64,000 nt of DNA, from positions 65,608,001 to 65,672,000 of the forward strand of contig CM059584.1 in the NCBI GenBank assembly GCA_030407085.1, in the 5' to 3' direction. This DNA is from Trichopria drosophilae (lineage: Eukaryota > Arthropoda > Insecta > Hymenoptera > Diapriidae). Positions 10,124 through 22,461 of this stretch are shown piece after piece (positions within the stretch are counted from its first letter, which is position 1; every line of letters starts with the position of its first letter). The translations under genes were made by a program, and so were the position numbers. Below the pieces are notes generated by a model that saw only the letters and a list, made by a program, of their open reading frames with translations, did no database searches and was not told the DNA's origin.

Positions 10124-11393
10124 AATAAACGTTTTATTTTATTTTATAAATGTGTTTTCTGCAAAACCAGCACTTTAGTTTGTAATTGAATTTGTATCTA
10201 AATATGGAGACTGATCCGACCAATGTTATCATTCTATTGTTCGTTAGTTTTGGTTTATAATTTTGATATTATATGAAAAGCTATCTGGAAAAGAATTTTC
10301 TTGGAAAAGAAAAGTATGTCATGTAAGCGTGTGCATGAGAAAGCGGATGTACTTTGGAATTTTTATTACTTTTTTAAAAATAGATAGAGTTGGTCAAGGG
10401 TACGGGTTGCTAGTCCGGTTTGCTGCGCTTTCTAAAGATGCGTTTAGATTTTTCCGTACATTTTCTTTTGAGACTATTTCGGAAAAAATAATTAATGGTA
10501 TTTTTACTCTCTACTGGTAATGTAGGAAACTAAGTGGGAGTGAAAATTTAGGAATTATAGGGTTCTCTATTTTCGATCGGTATCGGTAAGTTATTTGTTA
10601 AGAGGTTCGGTTAGTATACGCCAGGCGCGCTATTGCATCGGATATTTGGTCGGTAATTTTGAAATTAGGTGCGTTACGTAGGACGTAACAGATGTACTCG
10701 ATTTGATTTGAGAAAACCACGTTTGAGCCGCCGAAACACGAGGTCGAGACTCTCAAGGATTGTAGATCCAGATTGGTGCCAAATTTTTTCGAAATATTCC
10801 AGTTAATACTTAGCCCTCTTCTTCGGTAAGCCTTGACAAATTTTTGAGGGAGATTTAATGGTCGATTGCTACGATTAGCTCCGATATAGTTCGATTTAGT
10901 TTAGGAGCGTCCTTTTTGAACAATGGCGTTACTTACCGTTCACCGGTTTCTTGTTAGAGATCTTTTAAATCACGAAACTCTCGAAATTACTTGGTCGGCG
11001 TATCTGAGTATGCAGCTCCATTAAAATTGGTCGATTTATAATTAAGTTAATAATTATTTATTTAAAGGTTAATCTTGCGATCCTTCGATGTGATCAATTC
11101 GGCATCCAAATCCGAACCTACGTTCTTTCTCACCATATTTTTTTGGCAATTTAACGAAACTAATTAAATTAAAATTGCTAACACATTATTGTATTTTTTA
11201 CACGACTATTGCAATTAAAATTTGAGGACGATAATGCCTCTTTATACGAAATGAATCGCCAGGTAATAACAGATCGCTAAAGGTCCCAATTTTATGTCGC
11301 GCTTTTCTAAGGTCCCATTACCGACGCTACTTGCAACTTTTTCAGACTCAAACCTTTTCAGGTACATGTTATCGACTGGCAAATAAAAGCCTA
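10124..11393. other. Unassigned AT-rich stretch
   Basis: No domain, intron-exon pattern or TE terminus was recognised. Frames are short (the longest, 10263-10520, has no recognisable similarity). It is probably pre-insertion flanking DNA of the copia element. Confidence 0.5.
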
Positions 11394-11395
11394 TA

Positions 11396-11669
11396 CAGTA
11401 AAACCTACGATATCGCAAACGGTTGGTTCCAGCCTACCTACGATATCGCCAGAGGAAACCCCTTCTCCTTGTGCCCCTTCTCAATATACCTCGCGCCCCT
11501 ATTTCGGAGACGCACATGCACTTCTCTATATGTATGTGTGTAACGTATGTAATTTACAGACGAGGGTGGAGGAAGACACTTTCCCTCGTTTTGGCGATAT
11601 AGGAGGTGCTTCATTTGCGATATCATGGGTTTGAAGATATCCGAGTTTGCGATATCGTAGGTTCTGCTG
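11396..11669. mobile_element. Pogo/mariner-type MITE
   Basis: 274 bp bounded by inverted repeats. The left end is CAGTAAAACCTACGATATCG. The right end is its imperfect inverse, CGATATCGTAGGTTCTGCTG. A TA dinucleotide flanks each side (11394-11395, 11670-11671). CAGTA-like ends with TA duplication fit Tc1/mariner, pogo/Tigger subgroup. CGATATCG-type motifs recur inside (near 11440, 11593, 11618). There is no transposase, so it is non-autonomous. Confidence 0.75.
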
Positions 11670-12149
11670 TATATGAATTCATACACACACGTATTAAGTA
11701 GGGAAGAATAGGTATATGTACTTTTATTTAAATATAAATCGTGCAGTAAAATATTTTTTTCATTAACATCAAAATATTGTTTGCAAGTTACTTGCGCTGT
11801 AACAAACGGTCGATCATTACATTTCGATAATTTTTTTGTTTTATTAAACATGATATTCTAATAATAACAATATGATTAATTTAGGATGTACCTAAGTTTA
11901 ATTTAGAATATTTCAGACTTTCTGATAACTTCTGTCAGTTATCTAAGGATATATTATACGTTAAGGTCATTGTTGAAAAACGGTAGACAAATATGATAAT
12001 TTTATAGCATTTAATTCTACACGATTACTGAGAATGAATTCATTCCAGGAATTTGTTTCCTGTATTATTTGAAAGATATAAATGTTAAATGTTTCGGAAA
12101 GAATCCCTAAAACTAATTTCGAGCGAAAAGAATGAGGAAAAAAAATGTT

Positions 12150-12225
12150 TGTCCCGACGGGGAATTGAACCCGAGTTAACTACTTTGAAATCCGCAGCCT
12201 TAGCTCGCACGGCCAGTCACGTTAC
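12150..12225 (-). repeat. tRNA-derived SINE-like head
   Basis: The minus strand reads a B-box-like GGTTCAATTCC within a T-arm-like hairpin and an A-box-like TGGCCGTGCGAGCTAAGG upstream. The spacing resembles a Leu/Ser-type tRNA. The acceptor stem does not pair, so this is a tRNA-derived repeat rather than a working tRNA gene. Confidence 0.5.
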
Positions 12226-12276
12226 GAATTCACTTCTTAAATAATTATATAAAGCTAATGTTCAGCACTGAGAGTA

Positions 12277-12584
12277 CAGTGGCCCTCCCCTTATTTTAAC
12301 TTTTCGAGTCAAGGAAGATGGCGGCTTCTTTCCTTATTTTACCGCTTCCTCTCATCCTCACCACTGGCAGTATGAGAGAATAAAAACAGAGAGAGGAGAT
12401 ATAGTGGCGTCTTTCTTCACCTGTATGCGCAAGCGCAAACAGCAGTCCGCACTCTTTTGAACACTTTCAAATGGCGAATGGTGGGGAACTCACGAGGGGA
12501 AGAAGTTAACAAAAGGGACGAAAGAAAGTTAAAATAAAGGACGCAGTTAAAATAATAGGAGTCAAAATAAGGGGTGAGCCACTG
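12277..12584. mobile_element. Mariner-type MITE with TA duplication
   Basis: 308 bp. The left terminus CAGTGGCCCTCCCCTTATTT pairs with the right terminus AAATAAGGGGTGAGCCACTG, and TA flanks both ends (12275-12276, 12585-12586). No coding capacity. The interior contains AAGATGGCGGC (near 12316) and a CGCAAGCGC palindrome. Confidence 0.75.
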
Positions 12585-12586
12585 TA

Positions 12587-13440
12587 CTTGAAGTGGGCAA
12601 CAAAATTTTGAAGATTTATTTCAAATTTGTTCTAATATGTACAATTTTTATTCAAATAAATATAGTACTAATCTAGCATCATGCATTATGTAATGTTATA
12701 AAATTAATAATTAATAGTGAATAATGTCTACTAAAAATTATTAGAAACTTTTATTTCGCCAGTTTTCTTCTAATATTTACAATTTTCCATAAATTATTCA
12801 ATAAATTAAAAAATAATTAGCAATACAAACCGGAAATAAAGTATTGTACTATTAATAATTTATTTATATTACGAAGTGACAAGTGAGTGGCTGGTATGGA
12901 ACAAGTGGTCCGGGGTTCGAATCTCCCCTTGGTATAATTTTTTTTGTTAACTTCTGCCTTTTAACCATAAGTACCGGTGCAAGAAATTACAATTCAAAAT
13001 TATTATGAAACAGATACGAATAAAAAATATGACTTCAAAGTTGATATGCCATATAACCGAATTTCGCGATTTTAACGTACTATTTATAAAAAATGGCGTT
13101 ATTAAAATTAAATATAACTTAGTCAATTGAAAGTAACTGACATGAACTTCCACTTTACTTCTTTTTTCATCTTGAACGTATAACAGAAATCTATTTGAAA
13201 AATCCGTTAAAGAAACATTTTAAAAAATTGGTACTTTGGAAATAATTAAAGCAAACTTTCGTCTTCGCCCACTAAAAGTTGGGTTTTGGCCCCTTTTCTA
13301 GTTGATGATTATATAAATGTTATACTTTTCAGCTTAACTGTTGTTTTACAAAAAATCGATCAAATTCCGGTCAATTTACATTTAACATGAAAACAAAGTT
13401 CTAAAATACTTATTTATGATTATTAATAAATATTCATACG
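12587..13440. other. AT-rich spacer with a tRNA-like 3' half
   Basis: Mostly featureless. At 12893-12940 the plus strand carries a T-arm-like GGGGTTCGAATCTCCCC followed by T-rich sequence, a tRNA-derived fragment with a Pol III-like terminator. Nothing else was recognised. Confidence 0.4.
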
Positions 13441-13449
13441 TTTTTAAAT

Positions 13450-13592
13450 AATTTGTATTTCACGCCTCTTCTTGATGATCAACATGAAGTATCTCTGCCG
13501 CACAGGTTTTGCAACAACCTTCAAAGTTTGAAAAAAAGAATTCCTTCTATCGATTTGATAATCTACGTGAAGTTGTTCGTTGTTCATCTTTC
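13450..13592 (+). repeat. DIRS left terminal repeat
   Basis: Contains TATTTCACGCCTCTTC, TTGATGATCAACATG and CTACGTGAAGTTGTTCG. The reverse complement of its parts is found at 27579-27660. A direct copy of its first about 45 bp is at 27701-27743. Confidence 0.75.
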
Positions 13593-13639
13593 GTCTTGTG
13601 CGAGAGATGTCACAAGCGTTCATTTTCTCAGTGCATATT

Positions 13640-14757
13640 TTGAATAAAAAAAGATACGAGTTCATCAGATTCGCGCGCGAAAGAAAGATCAAGAAATTCA
13701 GGATGAAATTGAAGAGTGAAAAACGTAGAAGATATAAAAGACAAAAAAAAGCAAGATGTTCCAGACGTTATGACAGCTCACCACGTCGTTATGATTATAA
13801 GCGTGATGTCAATGATCAAGCTATTTACGAAAGTTAGTTTACAACAAATAAAAAGTAAAAAGAAGCAGACTTTAATAAATAAGGGAGGCTATGTAAATAA
13901 ACTTGCTTCAAATTTATTCATAAATATAAATTTAATAAATTCAATAACCTTGTATATGTATATTCTCTTTTTATGCAAATTTCATCCGTAAGAGATCAGC
14001 GGTTTATTTGCACACACACTTGAGAAACACTGACCTTTTGTTTAAGAAAAGGGGAGGTTAATATAATATAACCTTGTAAAATTCTCTGATACATTTTTGT
14101 ACAATTTCAATTTGTGTACAAAATTGAATGATCAATATTTTAAAAATGAAATGTACATTTTGAAAATTGTTTAGAGGTGTATATATATATTATTATATCA
14201 CAAGAATCGGATTCTGATGACGAAATTTATTCTAATCATTCGCAAGAATATGATAAAACTCTAGGAAAAAAAGACGCCTTAAATTCAAATTCTGTAGAAA
14301 AGGAAGGACTTGAATTAGATCCTAAAGTAAAAGAATTATTTTCATCTGTCGAGCTAGAAACAAAAAATGGTCTGAACCAATTTTGAAGGACGTAGCTATT
14401 CTTTGGGAACCAGAGTTGCAATCCAGACCTCCAGCAAATAATGTAACTTCATTAAACAAAAAGTATAGACCTCCAGAAAATTGCAAGCTCATGGAAGCAC
14501 CAATTCTCAATGATGAAGTTAAAAATGCTTTATCAGAGATGGCTATTAACAGTGACAAAAGGATATTTGAGAAACAACAAATTCTTGGTGCTGCTCTCTC
14601 TGCTCTAAACATGCCAGAAGTCATATGCAAAGGTAATGACAAAAATATGATTAAATGGGTTCGCGACGTCGGCCACTGTATCGCTCATTGTCATCAACTT
14701 GGAACTTCAACGAGAAAAATAATCATTTCCGAAAAGATAATAACCTGCTCTTCGTGA
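13640..14757 (+). pseudogene. DIRS ORF1 (gag-like), broken
   Basis: Three frames contribute: an Arg/Lys-rich segment (13670-13835), an acidic segment (14205-14386, residues DSDDEIYSNHS), and a conserved segment (14383-14757) with PPENCKLMEAPILNDEV and an ILGAALSALN helix. The PPENC...P.LN pattern is typical of DIRS gag proteins. Stops and a frame change near 14380 disrupt it. Membership is from family pattern memory. Confidence 0.65.
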
Positions 14758-15149
14758 AACATTAGTAAAATAAAAAAATAGATACGTTTTTATTTGGCTC
14801 TGGTTTTTCTGATAAAACTGCAGACAAATTAGCTCAGATATCCCAAAAAGTTAAGTTAAAAAGTGTACGAAAAACGAAAATGGATAAAAAAAACCGGAAC
14901 ATACCAAAACTTCAAAAAACTTCTAGATCCCATCACGTCAGTGGTCGAGACTTATGCGATACAAACCAGGACAGAAGATATCGAAATGACCGATACACGA
15001 CAACAGGAAGGAAGATTTTTTAAGACACTCAAGAGGAGATTTTTTTAACATCAAATGAATCTGAAGATGTAAGGAAATCTCGGTTAGAAAAGGTTTACCT
15101 AAAGCACAAACTATTCTCATGAAAAATTGCATAATGATTTACTAGAAAA

Positions 15150-15525
15150 GGGTGCAATCACATAATGTAAGCCTTAAAGAGGCCAATCTATTTCAAGTAT
15201 ATTTCTTATACTAAAAATTGACGGAAATTGTAGATTCATCCTAAATCTAAATAATTTAAATAAATTTATAGTTACATAACACTTGAAACTAGAAGATTAT
15301 CGAACTGCTTGTAAACCTATGTCACCAAATTCTTTTCTCGACTCGCTCGACCTAAAAGACGCGTATTTTGTCGTTCCAATTCACCAATCACATAGAAAAT
15401 ATTTAAGGTTTATTTTCCAAGATCAAAAATTTTAATTTGTATGTCCCCCATTCGGTTTATCCACTGCTCCATACATATTTACAAAGATAATGAAACCAAT
15501 TATGACATATTTAAGTTTATAAAGG
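15150..15525 (+). pseudogene. DIRS reverse transcriptase fragment
   Basis: Plus-strand frame with LDLKDAYFVVPIH (about 15343), YLRFIFQ, and FGLSTAPYIFTKIMKPI (about 15450), with stops between. These are the A and B blocks of a DIRS RT. The YxDD block is missing because the sequence switches to a non-LTR fragment near 15530. Confidence 0.75.
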
Positions 15526-15589
15526 TTCAACACCGTCCTTTTTAAACACACATGTGCGTGAGACATTATTAAGTCGCTCTGTATTACGA

Positions 15590-16672
15590 AGGAAGAATTG
15601 AAATCTATGCTAGCTGATCTGGAGGATAATATAAATTCGGGCCCAGACCAGATCCCACCATATTTTGTAAAAAGATGCTCGAACTATTTAATCAAATAAC
15701 CTCTATTGCTCATTTTCAATAAGTCGCTTAATTCTGATATATTACGGCATGTTTAGAAGACGGCATTTATTCATTCGATTTGTAAAGGTGGCAATAAAAA
15801 TGACATAACTAATCACCGACCGATCTCAATTTTAAGTTGTTTCTCTAAATTGTTCGATGCTCTGATTGCTTCTAAAGTATCTAAATTTCTTACTCGTTTT
15901 ATTGTCAATGAGCAACATGGTTTTATGTACGGACGTTTAACCGTGACTAATCTTTTGCTTTATAGCGAGTACATCTTTTCATCTTTTAACCAACACTATC
16001 AAGTTGACTTTATTTATTTCGATTTTTGTAAAGCCTTTGATTCGGTTAACCACGATCGTCTATTGCAGAAGATTAGGAACATGGGTATTGGCGGTTCCGT
16101 CTTTTTTTTTTTTGTTGAAGTCATATTTGGTGGAGCGTACTCAGTTTGTAAGAATCTCTGAGGCTATATCTAGTCCGTTGACTGTTACGTCTGGAGTTTC
16201 GCAAGGTTCTCACTTGGGCCCCCTTCTTTTTATTATATTTATAAATAATCTTCCGGACTGTATACGATCAGCCAAATGCCCGATTTACGCGGACGATATT
16301 AAACTATTTTATCAAATCAAATGTCCGCTCGATGCGTCAAAACTGCAAGTAGATATTAATATTGTACACAGTTGGTCTATTGCTAATGAATTATCACTGA
16401 ATTTAAAAAAGTGTCATTCAATTAGTTTTTGTAGGGGTAGAGCCTTCATGCAATTTGATTATTGTCTTAATAACTCTCCCTTGACTAGAGTTAAGTCTAC
16501 GCTGGATTTGGGTATTATTGTTAATAATTCTTTTACATTTACTGACCATTTGAATACAATTATTGTTAGAGGTTTGCGGATAAGTGGTTTTATCAAGAGG
16601 GCAACGTCTGATTTCCACAAGCAAGATACTATCTTATGGATTCCTCTCCACATAATTCAAGCAATTATGTAA
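15590..16672 (+). pseudogene. Non-LTR retrotransposon RT fragment (Jockey/CR1-like)
   Basis: RT blocks in order: INSGPDQIPPYFVKR (about 15625), NHRPISILS (about 15812), YFDFCKAFDSVNHDRLL (about 16015), SGVSQGSHLGPLLF (about 16190), and YADDIKLF (about 16287). One frameshift in a T-run near 16105 and stops upstream inactivate it. There is no endonuclease, so it is a 5'-truncated or fragmentary copy. It lies within the DIRS RT region. Clade within the Jockey/CR1 group cannot be settled by eye. Confidence 0.8.
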
Positions 16673-17370
16673 GCTGTCGAGATTTGGAAGAAAAAATCCC
16701 CAATATTTAATTCGAGGGGACTCTCATGGTGTACATATTTGGCGACGAAGCTGTTTCAATCACGAAAAAGGCGCTTCGTCCACGTGTGGCAAAACGTGAC
16801 CGATTTTCTCGAAATTTCGCCGCCATTTTGTCAAGCCGTTCAACGATGATGTCTGTTTCCACCGGAGTAAAGAAGATGCAAGCGTTCGAACATTATATCT
16901 GTACAGATATATGAAGCACCTGCCCAAGTTTTCTCTTAAAATTGAATTGATTATTTTTATTAGTTTGAACAATATGATCTCTCTCTCTCTCTCTCTCCTT
17001 CTTTCGATTTGCGTCTTTAAATTTTTCTGTGAATGTATTAATTGAATTTTAACTCAGGTTGATGTTTTTAAAAGAATCGCATTAAAAAATATGCATGTCG
17101 AATTTATTTCAATTTGATAGTTTTTTTTTACTTTTGGTTTATATAAATTGTATTTCTTAATTATAAGATACGGAGGAGATGTACGGCGATTGGTTATTAT
17201 TTTATGTTAACAAAATAATTGAAAATAATTTGAAATCAGGAATAAATTAATCTCATGTCGACATATTAAATTCATGACATAACAATTTAATAAAAAATCG
17301 TATTCTTCTTTTATTTTATAAACCCAATTCACAACAGGACAAATAGAGTGAATATAAATGATGTAAGTCG
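16673..17370. other. Unassigned stretch between non-LTR and DIRS pieces
   Basis: Contains a (CT)n microsatellite at about 16979-16997 and AT-rich sequence. No domain was recognised. It may hold the diverged DIRS RT-RNase H linker and the 3' UTR of the non-LTR fragment. Confidence 0.4.
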
Positions 17371-18047
17371 GCTTATGAATCTGTAGTAAATAATTTTGGC
17401 ATTCCTGATATTGATCTATTTGCTAGTAGAGTAAACACAAAATGCAATGTTTATGTTTCATGGCATCGAGATCCTGAATATTTTGCGGTGGATGCTTTTA
17501 CAATTTCATGGAATGATTTTTAATTTTACACATTCACACCTTTTGATTTAATTTTACGAGTTTTACAAAAAATTCAATCTGAATAATGTTCGGGGATTGT
17601 AGTTGTATCGAAATGGCCAGGTCAACAATGGTATCCGTTGTTTTGTAAAATGCTCATTGAAAACCCTTTACTATTAAAACCAGATGACAATCTTCTTCTT
17701 GCTATTGACAGATCGAGACACCCACTTTGCAAAACACTTTCATTAATTGTCGGCAAAGTATCAGGCAAGCATATACATTGAAAGGAGTACCACATTAATC
17801 AAGTGAAATTATAATAACATCTCTTAGTAACAATACAATTAGACAATATTAATCGACATTGCGATTGTGGTGGAAATTTCGTTCTGATAGAAAAGTCAAC
17901 CCATTTCAAGCAACAATAACGGAGATTATAATATTTTTAACTGAACAATTTAATAACGGAGCAAAATACGGAACACCAAATTCTTTTAGATCTGCTATCA
18001 GTCTGATTACACAGGTCTACAAATATCGAGGTCATGTGAGTTGGTAG
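17371..18047 (+). pseudogene. DIRS RNase H and recombinase N-terminal region
   Basis: Residues DIDLFASRVN, YVSWHRDPEYFAVDAFTISW (17455-17515) and WPGQQWYPLF (about 17620) match the DIRS RNase H region. The frame then reads RLWWKF...NPFQATITEIIIFL...GTPNSFRSAISL (17862-18010), the N-terminal core-binding part of a DIRS tyrosine recombinase. Stops at 17521 and 17584 and frame changes show decay. The recombinase breaks off near 18050-18180 and its catalytic half is at 26955-27449. Confidence 0.75.
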
Positions 18048-18187
18048 ATAACCTCAAATATCACAAAATCCTGCTGTGATGGGCCAATTTTTAACCCGAA
18101 TTTGGATTCTACGCAGCAAATTACTTCGGAAATGACCCTTAACCTTTCAACAACTCAACCATGTTGACCTGTGTTATTGGTACACAT

Positions 18188-19623
18188 AGTGTAGGAGCAG
18201 GGACCGTTTCGTAGCCTTTTATAGGTCCCCTTATGCAATAAGGTGTTTCCGACGTATTTTGGGCCGTTGAATCCGAATTTCGAGGGTGGATTTTCTCTCC
18301 GAGTGGGCCGAAATTGTTTATAACATTTTTTTTAAACAATTAAGCAATTTTAAATTTTTTGGTCCAAAAAAATTTTTTTTTTATTTTTTGGGCCATTCTA
18401 AACAAAAAAGGTCTTTAGTAACTTTTGCGTACGATGGCGCATTCTCGAGATAAAAATTCCCGAAATTAAAAAAAATGCGATTTTTGCAGTATTCAGCACA
18501 CTGCCACATCGACACATGTAATTTTTTTTTATCTACCTATGCTTAAACTCTTCTTCTGACCTTATATTTCAAGCAGAAAGTTAGTTTTAATCATTCATTT
18601 TAAACCTTCGCCATTTATAGAAGTTTTACTAACGCTGTTTTTTGTCTGTAAATATACGCACATCTAGTATTGGCACGCACGACATGTTTCAAGTCGCCGG
18701 ATCCACCTCGTTATTTTTTACGTATTTTGGGTCACTGAATCCGAATTTTTAGGGTGGAAAGCTCTCCGGATGGTCCGTCATTGTTTATAACAATTTGTTT
18801 AAACAATTAAATATAATTTTTTTAATTTTCGCTCCCTACAAAATTTTTTTATATTCTTCGGGCAATTCTGACCAAAAAAGGTTCTATGTAACTTTTGCGC
18901 ACGATGGCGCATTTCCGAGATAAAAATTCCCGAAATAAAAAAAATGCGATTTTTGCAGTGTTCAGCACACAACACATCGACACATGCAATTTTTTTTGTT
19001 ATCCACCTAGGCTTAAATTATTCTTGTAATCTTATATTTTAAGCAGAAAATCGTTTTAATCAATCATTTTAAACCTTCGCCATTTATTTGAGTTTTACTA
19101 GTGCTGCTTTTTTGTAAACATGCCCACATCCAGTATTGTCCCACGGAACGTTTTAAATTCCTGGATTTATCCAGGCATTTTTTTACGTATTTTGTATCGC
19201 GGAATTACAGTTTAAAATGAATGATTAAAACTAACTTTCTGCTTTAAATATAAGGTCAGAAGAAGAGTTTAAGCCTAAGTGGATAAAAAAAAAATTACAT
19301 GTGTCGATGTAGTAGTGTGCTGAACACTGCAAAAATCGATTTTTTTTTTTATTTCGGGAATTTTTATCTCGGAATTGCGCCATCATGCTCAAAAGTTACT
19401 AAAGACCTTTTTTGTTTAGAATGGCTCAAAAAATAAAAAAAATTTTTTTTTGGACCAAAAAATTTAAAATTTAAAATTAAAAAAATTGTTATAAATAATT
19501 TCGGCCCACTCGGAGAGCAATCCACCCTCGAAATTCGGATTCAGCGGCCCAAAATACGTCGGAAACACCTTATTGCATAAGGGGACCTATAAAAGGCTAC
19601 GAAACGGTCCCTGCTCCTGCACT
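18188..19623. mobile_element. Palindromic repeat element of three related about 470-bp units
   Basis: The ends AGTGTAGGAGCAGGGACCG (left) and its inverse (right) define a 1.44-kb fold-back. Unit A (about 18253-18700) is repeated directly as diverged unit B (about 18721-19165, period about 468). Unit C (about 19200-19600) is the inverse of A. Shared motifs include CGATGGCGCATT, GAGATAAAAATTCCCGAAA and AAATGCGATTTTTGCAGT. No coding capacity. Target duplication is unclear. Superfamily unknown. Confidence 0.7.
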
Positions 19624-20254
19624 AACATGTTGGTGATGATTATCGAATGAAAAGATTTTTCAAAGGCACCAGAAATTGAAAACCAAGTAAATCGAAATAC
19701 AATACAACGTGGGATCCAAAAATGATTTTAAATTTCGTAAGAAAATGATATAGTTACTTATATATAATAATATATATGTTATAATACTTTATTAATGGCA
19801 CAGGATTAACTTCCTTTAGCCAACCATGATATATACATAATATTGTTTACAGTATTGATGAAGTAATATAGGCGCATAAAATAAAAGTGAGTGCGGCTTA
19901 ACTTAAAATTAAAAAGAAGTTATTAATAATTTTGTATGAGCACGGTATATGAAACAAACAATAAGTTTCAACAACTAATTAATAAATTGTAGCGCGGATA
20001 TACCGAAATACGAAACTTCAATCGACTGTAGTAAACGCGAATTAACGTACCGATAGCACAGTGCGGCCCGACTTCTCAGCTTCCAATAAATATTCAAAAA
20101 GTCCGCCCTTAAAGGAGCATAGTGTAGCACTAGCTGCAATATTTTGCGGAAGTGAATTCCACAGTCTACTGGAGTAATAATAAAGGAATTCGCAAAAACA
20201 GATGTACGATGAGCAGGAAGTCGTTGTGCAGCCCCCCCCCCCCCCAGGCCGGAG

Positions 20255-21442
20255 CTAGCGTTGGTAAAGGTAATGTGGTTGTTTTTGGTGGATAAGCTGA
20301 TAAGTCAGGCAACTGATAACAAGTATACTGCGGTTTGCAGCAGTTAGCCAGCCAAGTTTACGCCGATAACAGGTGATGTGTTCGAACTTCCGGACCCGGT
20401 AAATAAAGCGTATACAACCGTTAAACATTCGTTCAATTTTAAGTTTTTGGATTGTATCAACAGCATTGTAGATCGCAGCACAGTAATCGAAGTAAGGAAG
20501 AACCAATGATGTCATTAGTTGGCGTCGCAGTTTTCGGATAGGGTATTCTGACTGGACTATAGCTGCCGTAGCGTACCATATACTTTACGGAATTTTGAAC
20601 AATGTGTTCTCGCCAAGACAGTGTTGAGTCGAAATAAAGTCCGAGATTTTGACAGTGACAGTCCAAGTCAATGATTGTCCAAGAATAGCAACATGAGGGA
20701 GAGCTTTACGGTCCATTTGGTTAATGTTACGTGAGCCGCCAATTATCATGGCCTTAGTTTTATTAACATTAATCATGAGGTTGTTCCTAACAGCCCAGTC
20801 AGTGAACAGTTGCACATCAGATGTTTCTATGCACTCCTATGTCAATTTGATCCGGGCGGCATTTTAGGAAAATCTGCGTATCACCTGCAAATATAGCGTG
20901 CCTAGAGTGCTGAAAGATAGAGGGCAAGTCGTTGATGAACATCGAGAAGAGAAGAGGACCAAGAACCGAGCCTTGGGGTACTCCAGCTCTCACTGGTAAC
21001 CATGAGGATGTAATTCTGTTAGGCTCACAAACCGCCTGGAGTCGTCCCCCGAGATACGATGCGAACCATCTGATCACAGAGTTGGAAAAAGCAGCATCAC
21101 TCATCTTTTTGAGCAGAAAAACATGGTCAACCATGTCAAAGCTTTGCTGAAGTCGAAAAGTACCAAAATAACGATCATACCGTCCTCGATTGCAGAGAGA
21201 ATTTCCTCTGTGATGAACACTAGGGCAGTCTGAGTGCTATGATATTTACGGAATCCCGATTGGAATGGGTCAAACCAGTTACGACCGTTTAGAAATTTGA
21301 TAACCTGCTCGTAGACAATTCGTTCTAAGATTTTTGAGGGCGTGCACAGAATCGAGATCAGTCGATAATCCGAGGGGCCAGTAAGCGATTTTACTTTTTT
21401 GATGGGTGTCAACAAGGCAATTTCCATAACAAGGGAAAACAC
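20255..21442 (-). pseudogene. Non-LTR RT and C-terminal region, degenerate
   Basis: Motifs: PIKKVKSLTGPSDYRLISIL (about 21390), [16 protein letters not shown] (about 21265), FDFSKAL (about 21150), [21 protein letters not shown] (about 20980), and FAGDTQIF (about 20890). The last corresponds to the Y/FADD catalytic box, with one Asp-containing position altered to Gly-Asp. Downstream, YFDYCAAIYNAVD and RKLGWL match the usual post-RT region of Jockey/CR1-type elements. At least three frame changes are needed. Inactive. Confidence 0.8.
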
Positions 21443-22297
21443 GACATCTGTAGAGACCGATTAAGTAAATGCAGCAAGTAAGGGAAAATTTCCGGTAAGC
21501 ATTTCAACGGAAACGAGCTTGAGAGTTCATCAACACCTTTAGCATCGGATGAAATGCGCATAAAATGTCGACGCAATACCTCCGGTGTAATATAGTAGAA
21601 AAATAGTGTATTTTCCGAGAAGCCTGGGCGAAAAACAAGCGAGGTGAGATCAATGGTCTCTATACCAATTGAGGGTTAGGATAGAGAAGTAGAAAAAGCA
21701 ATAATTTAATCTACAGTACTGCATAGTGGTTCTACATCATTTTTTGTTTTAGCAAAGCCCATTCCGCGTAGCTCCCTGTATAGTCTTTTCGGGTTGGATA
21801 TTCCCATAAGCCTAGAGGCATAGTAGTTGTCTTTCGTCGTAGTTAATAGTTGCATGTACGTCTTCCGGTATAAAATTAACCGTGCTTTGATCTGGGTGTC
21901 ACGCGTACGTCTGGCTGCTGATATCAGCGAATAATATCAGACACGCATTCTACGTAGCTCTTCAGAAAAGGGGGCATGTAATACTTTAGGCCGGAAGGAA
22001 TGTAGAGGAGCATGAGCATCAAGTACATTTTTAAGTGTGTGACTAAGGAGATTGCATGACTCATTAATATCCGGGAGTGAGTGAAAAGCTGACCAATCTG
22101 TGTTGTCAATATCAGCCAACAAATTATTTACATTAATCCGATTATAATTTCTGCAGGTGATAGTGCCCGCAGCTTCAGTCTGTACTTTAATTCTATATTT
22201 AATAGATTTTATTTATTAAAGAAACAAAAGGAACATCCATTTTGTGTTGACAGGTTACCTTAGCAGAATCTAGTACCAAGCAGTGGTCGATCCTGTA

Positions 22298-22457
22298 CTA
22301 GAGGAAGAGCAAATGATGTGTCGAAGCAAAAGGAATAATGGAAAGACCACTATTTGTGGCAAACTCACGAAGATGCGATGTGGCCGAGTTAGTTTTGTTT
22401 AAGTCTATGTTCAGATCTCCAAATATTATGACGTCTTCATAAGCGTGGCTGTATCTT
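22298..22457 (-). pseudogene. Non-LTR endonuclease, C-terminal part
   Basis: Reads YEDVIIFGDLNIDLN on the minus strand, the GD(F/L)N box of AP-type endonucleases, directly after the left end of the Sola-like insert. It is followed by diverged sequence without a clear SDH box. The other half is at 26756-26860. Confidence 0.7.
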
Positions 22458-22461
22458 ATAA

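Noticed and set aside
10263..10520. 85-residue frame as a small gene
   Set aside because: No start context, domain or conserved composition; random open frame in AT-rich DNA.
12150..12225. Functional tRNA gene
   Set aside because: A- and B-box-like motifs exist but the acceptor stem does not pair; it fits a tRNA-derived repeat.
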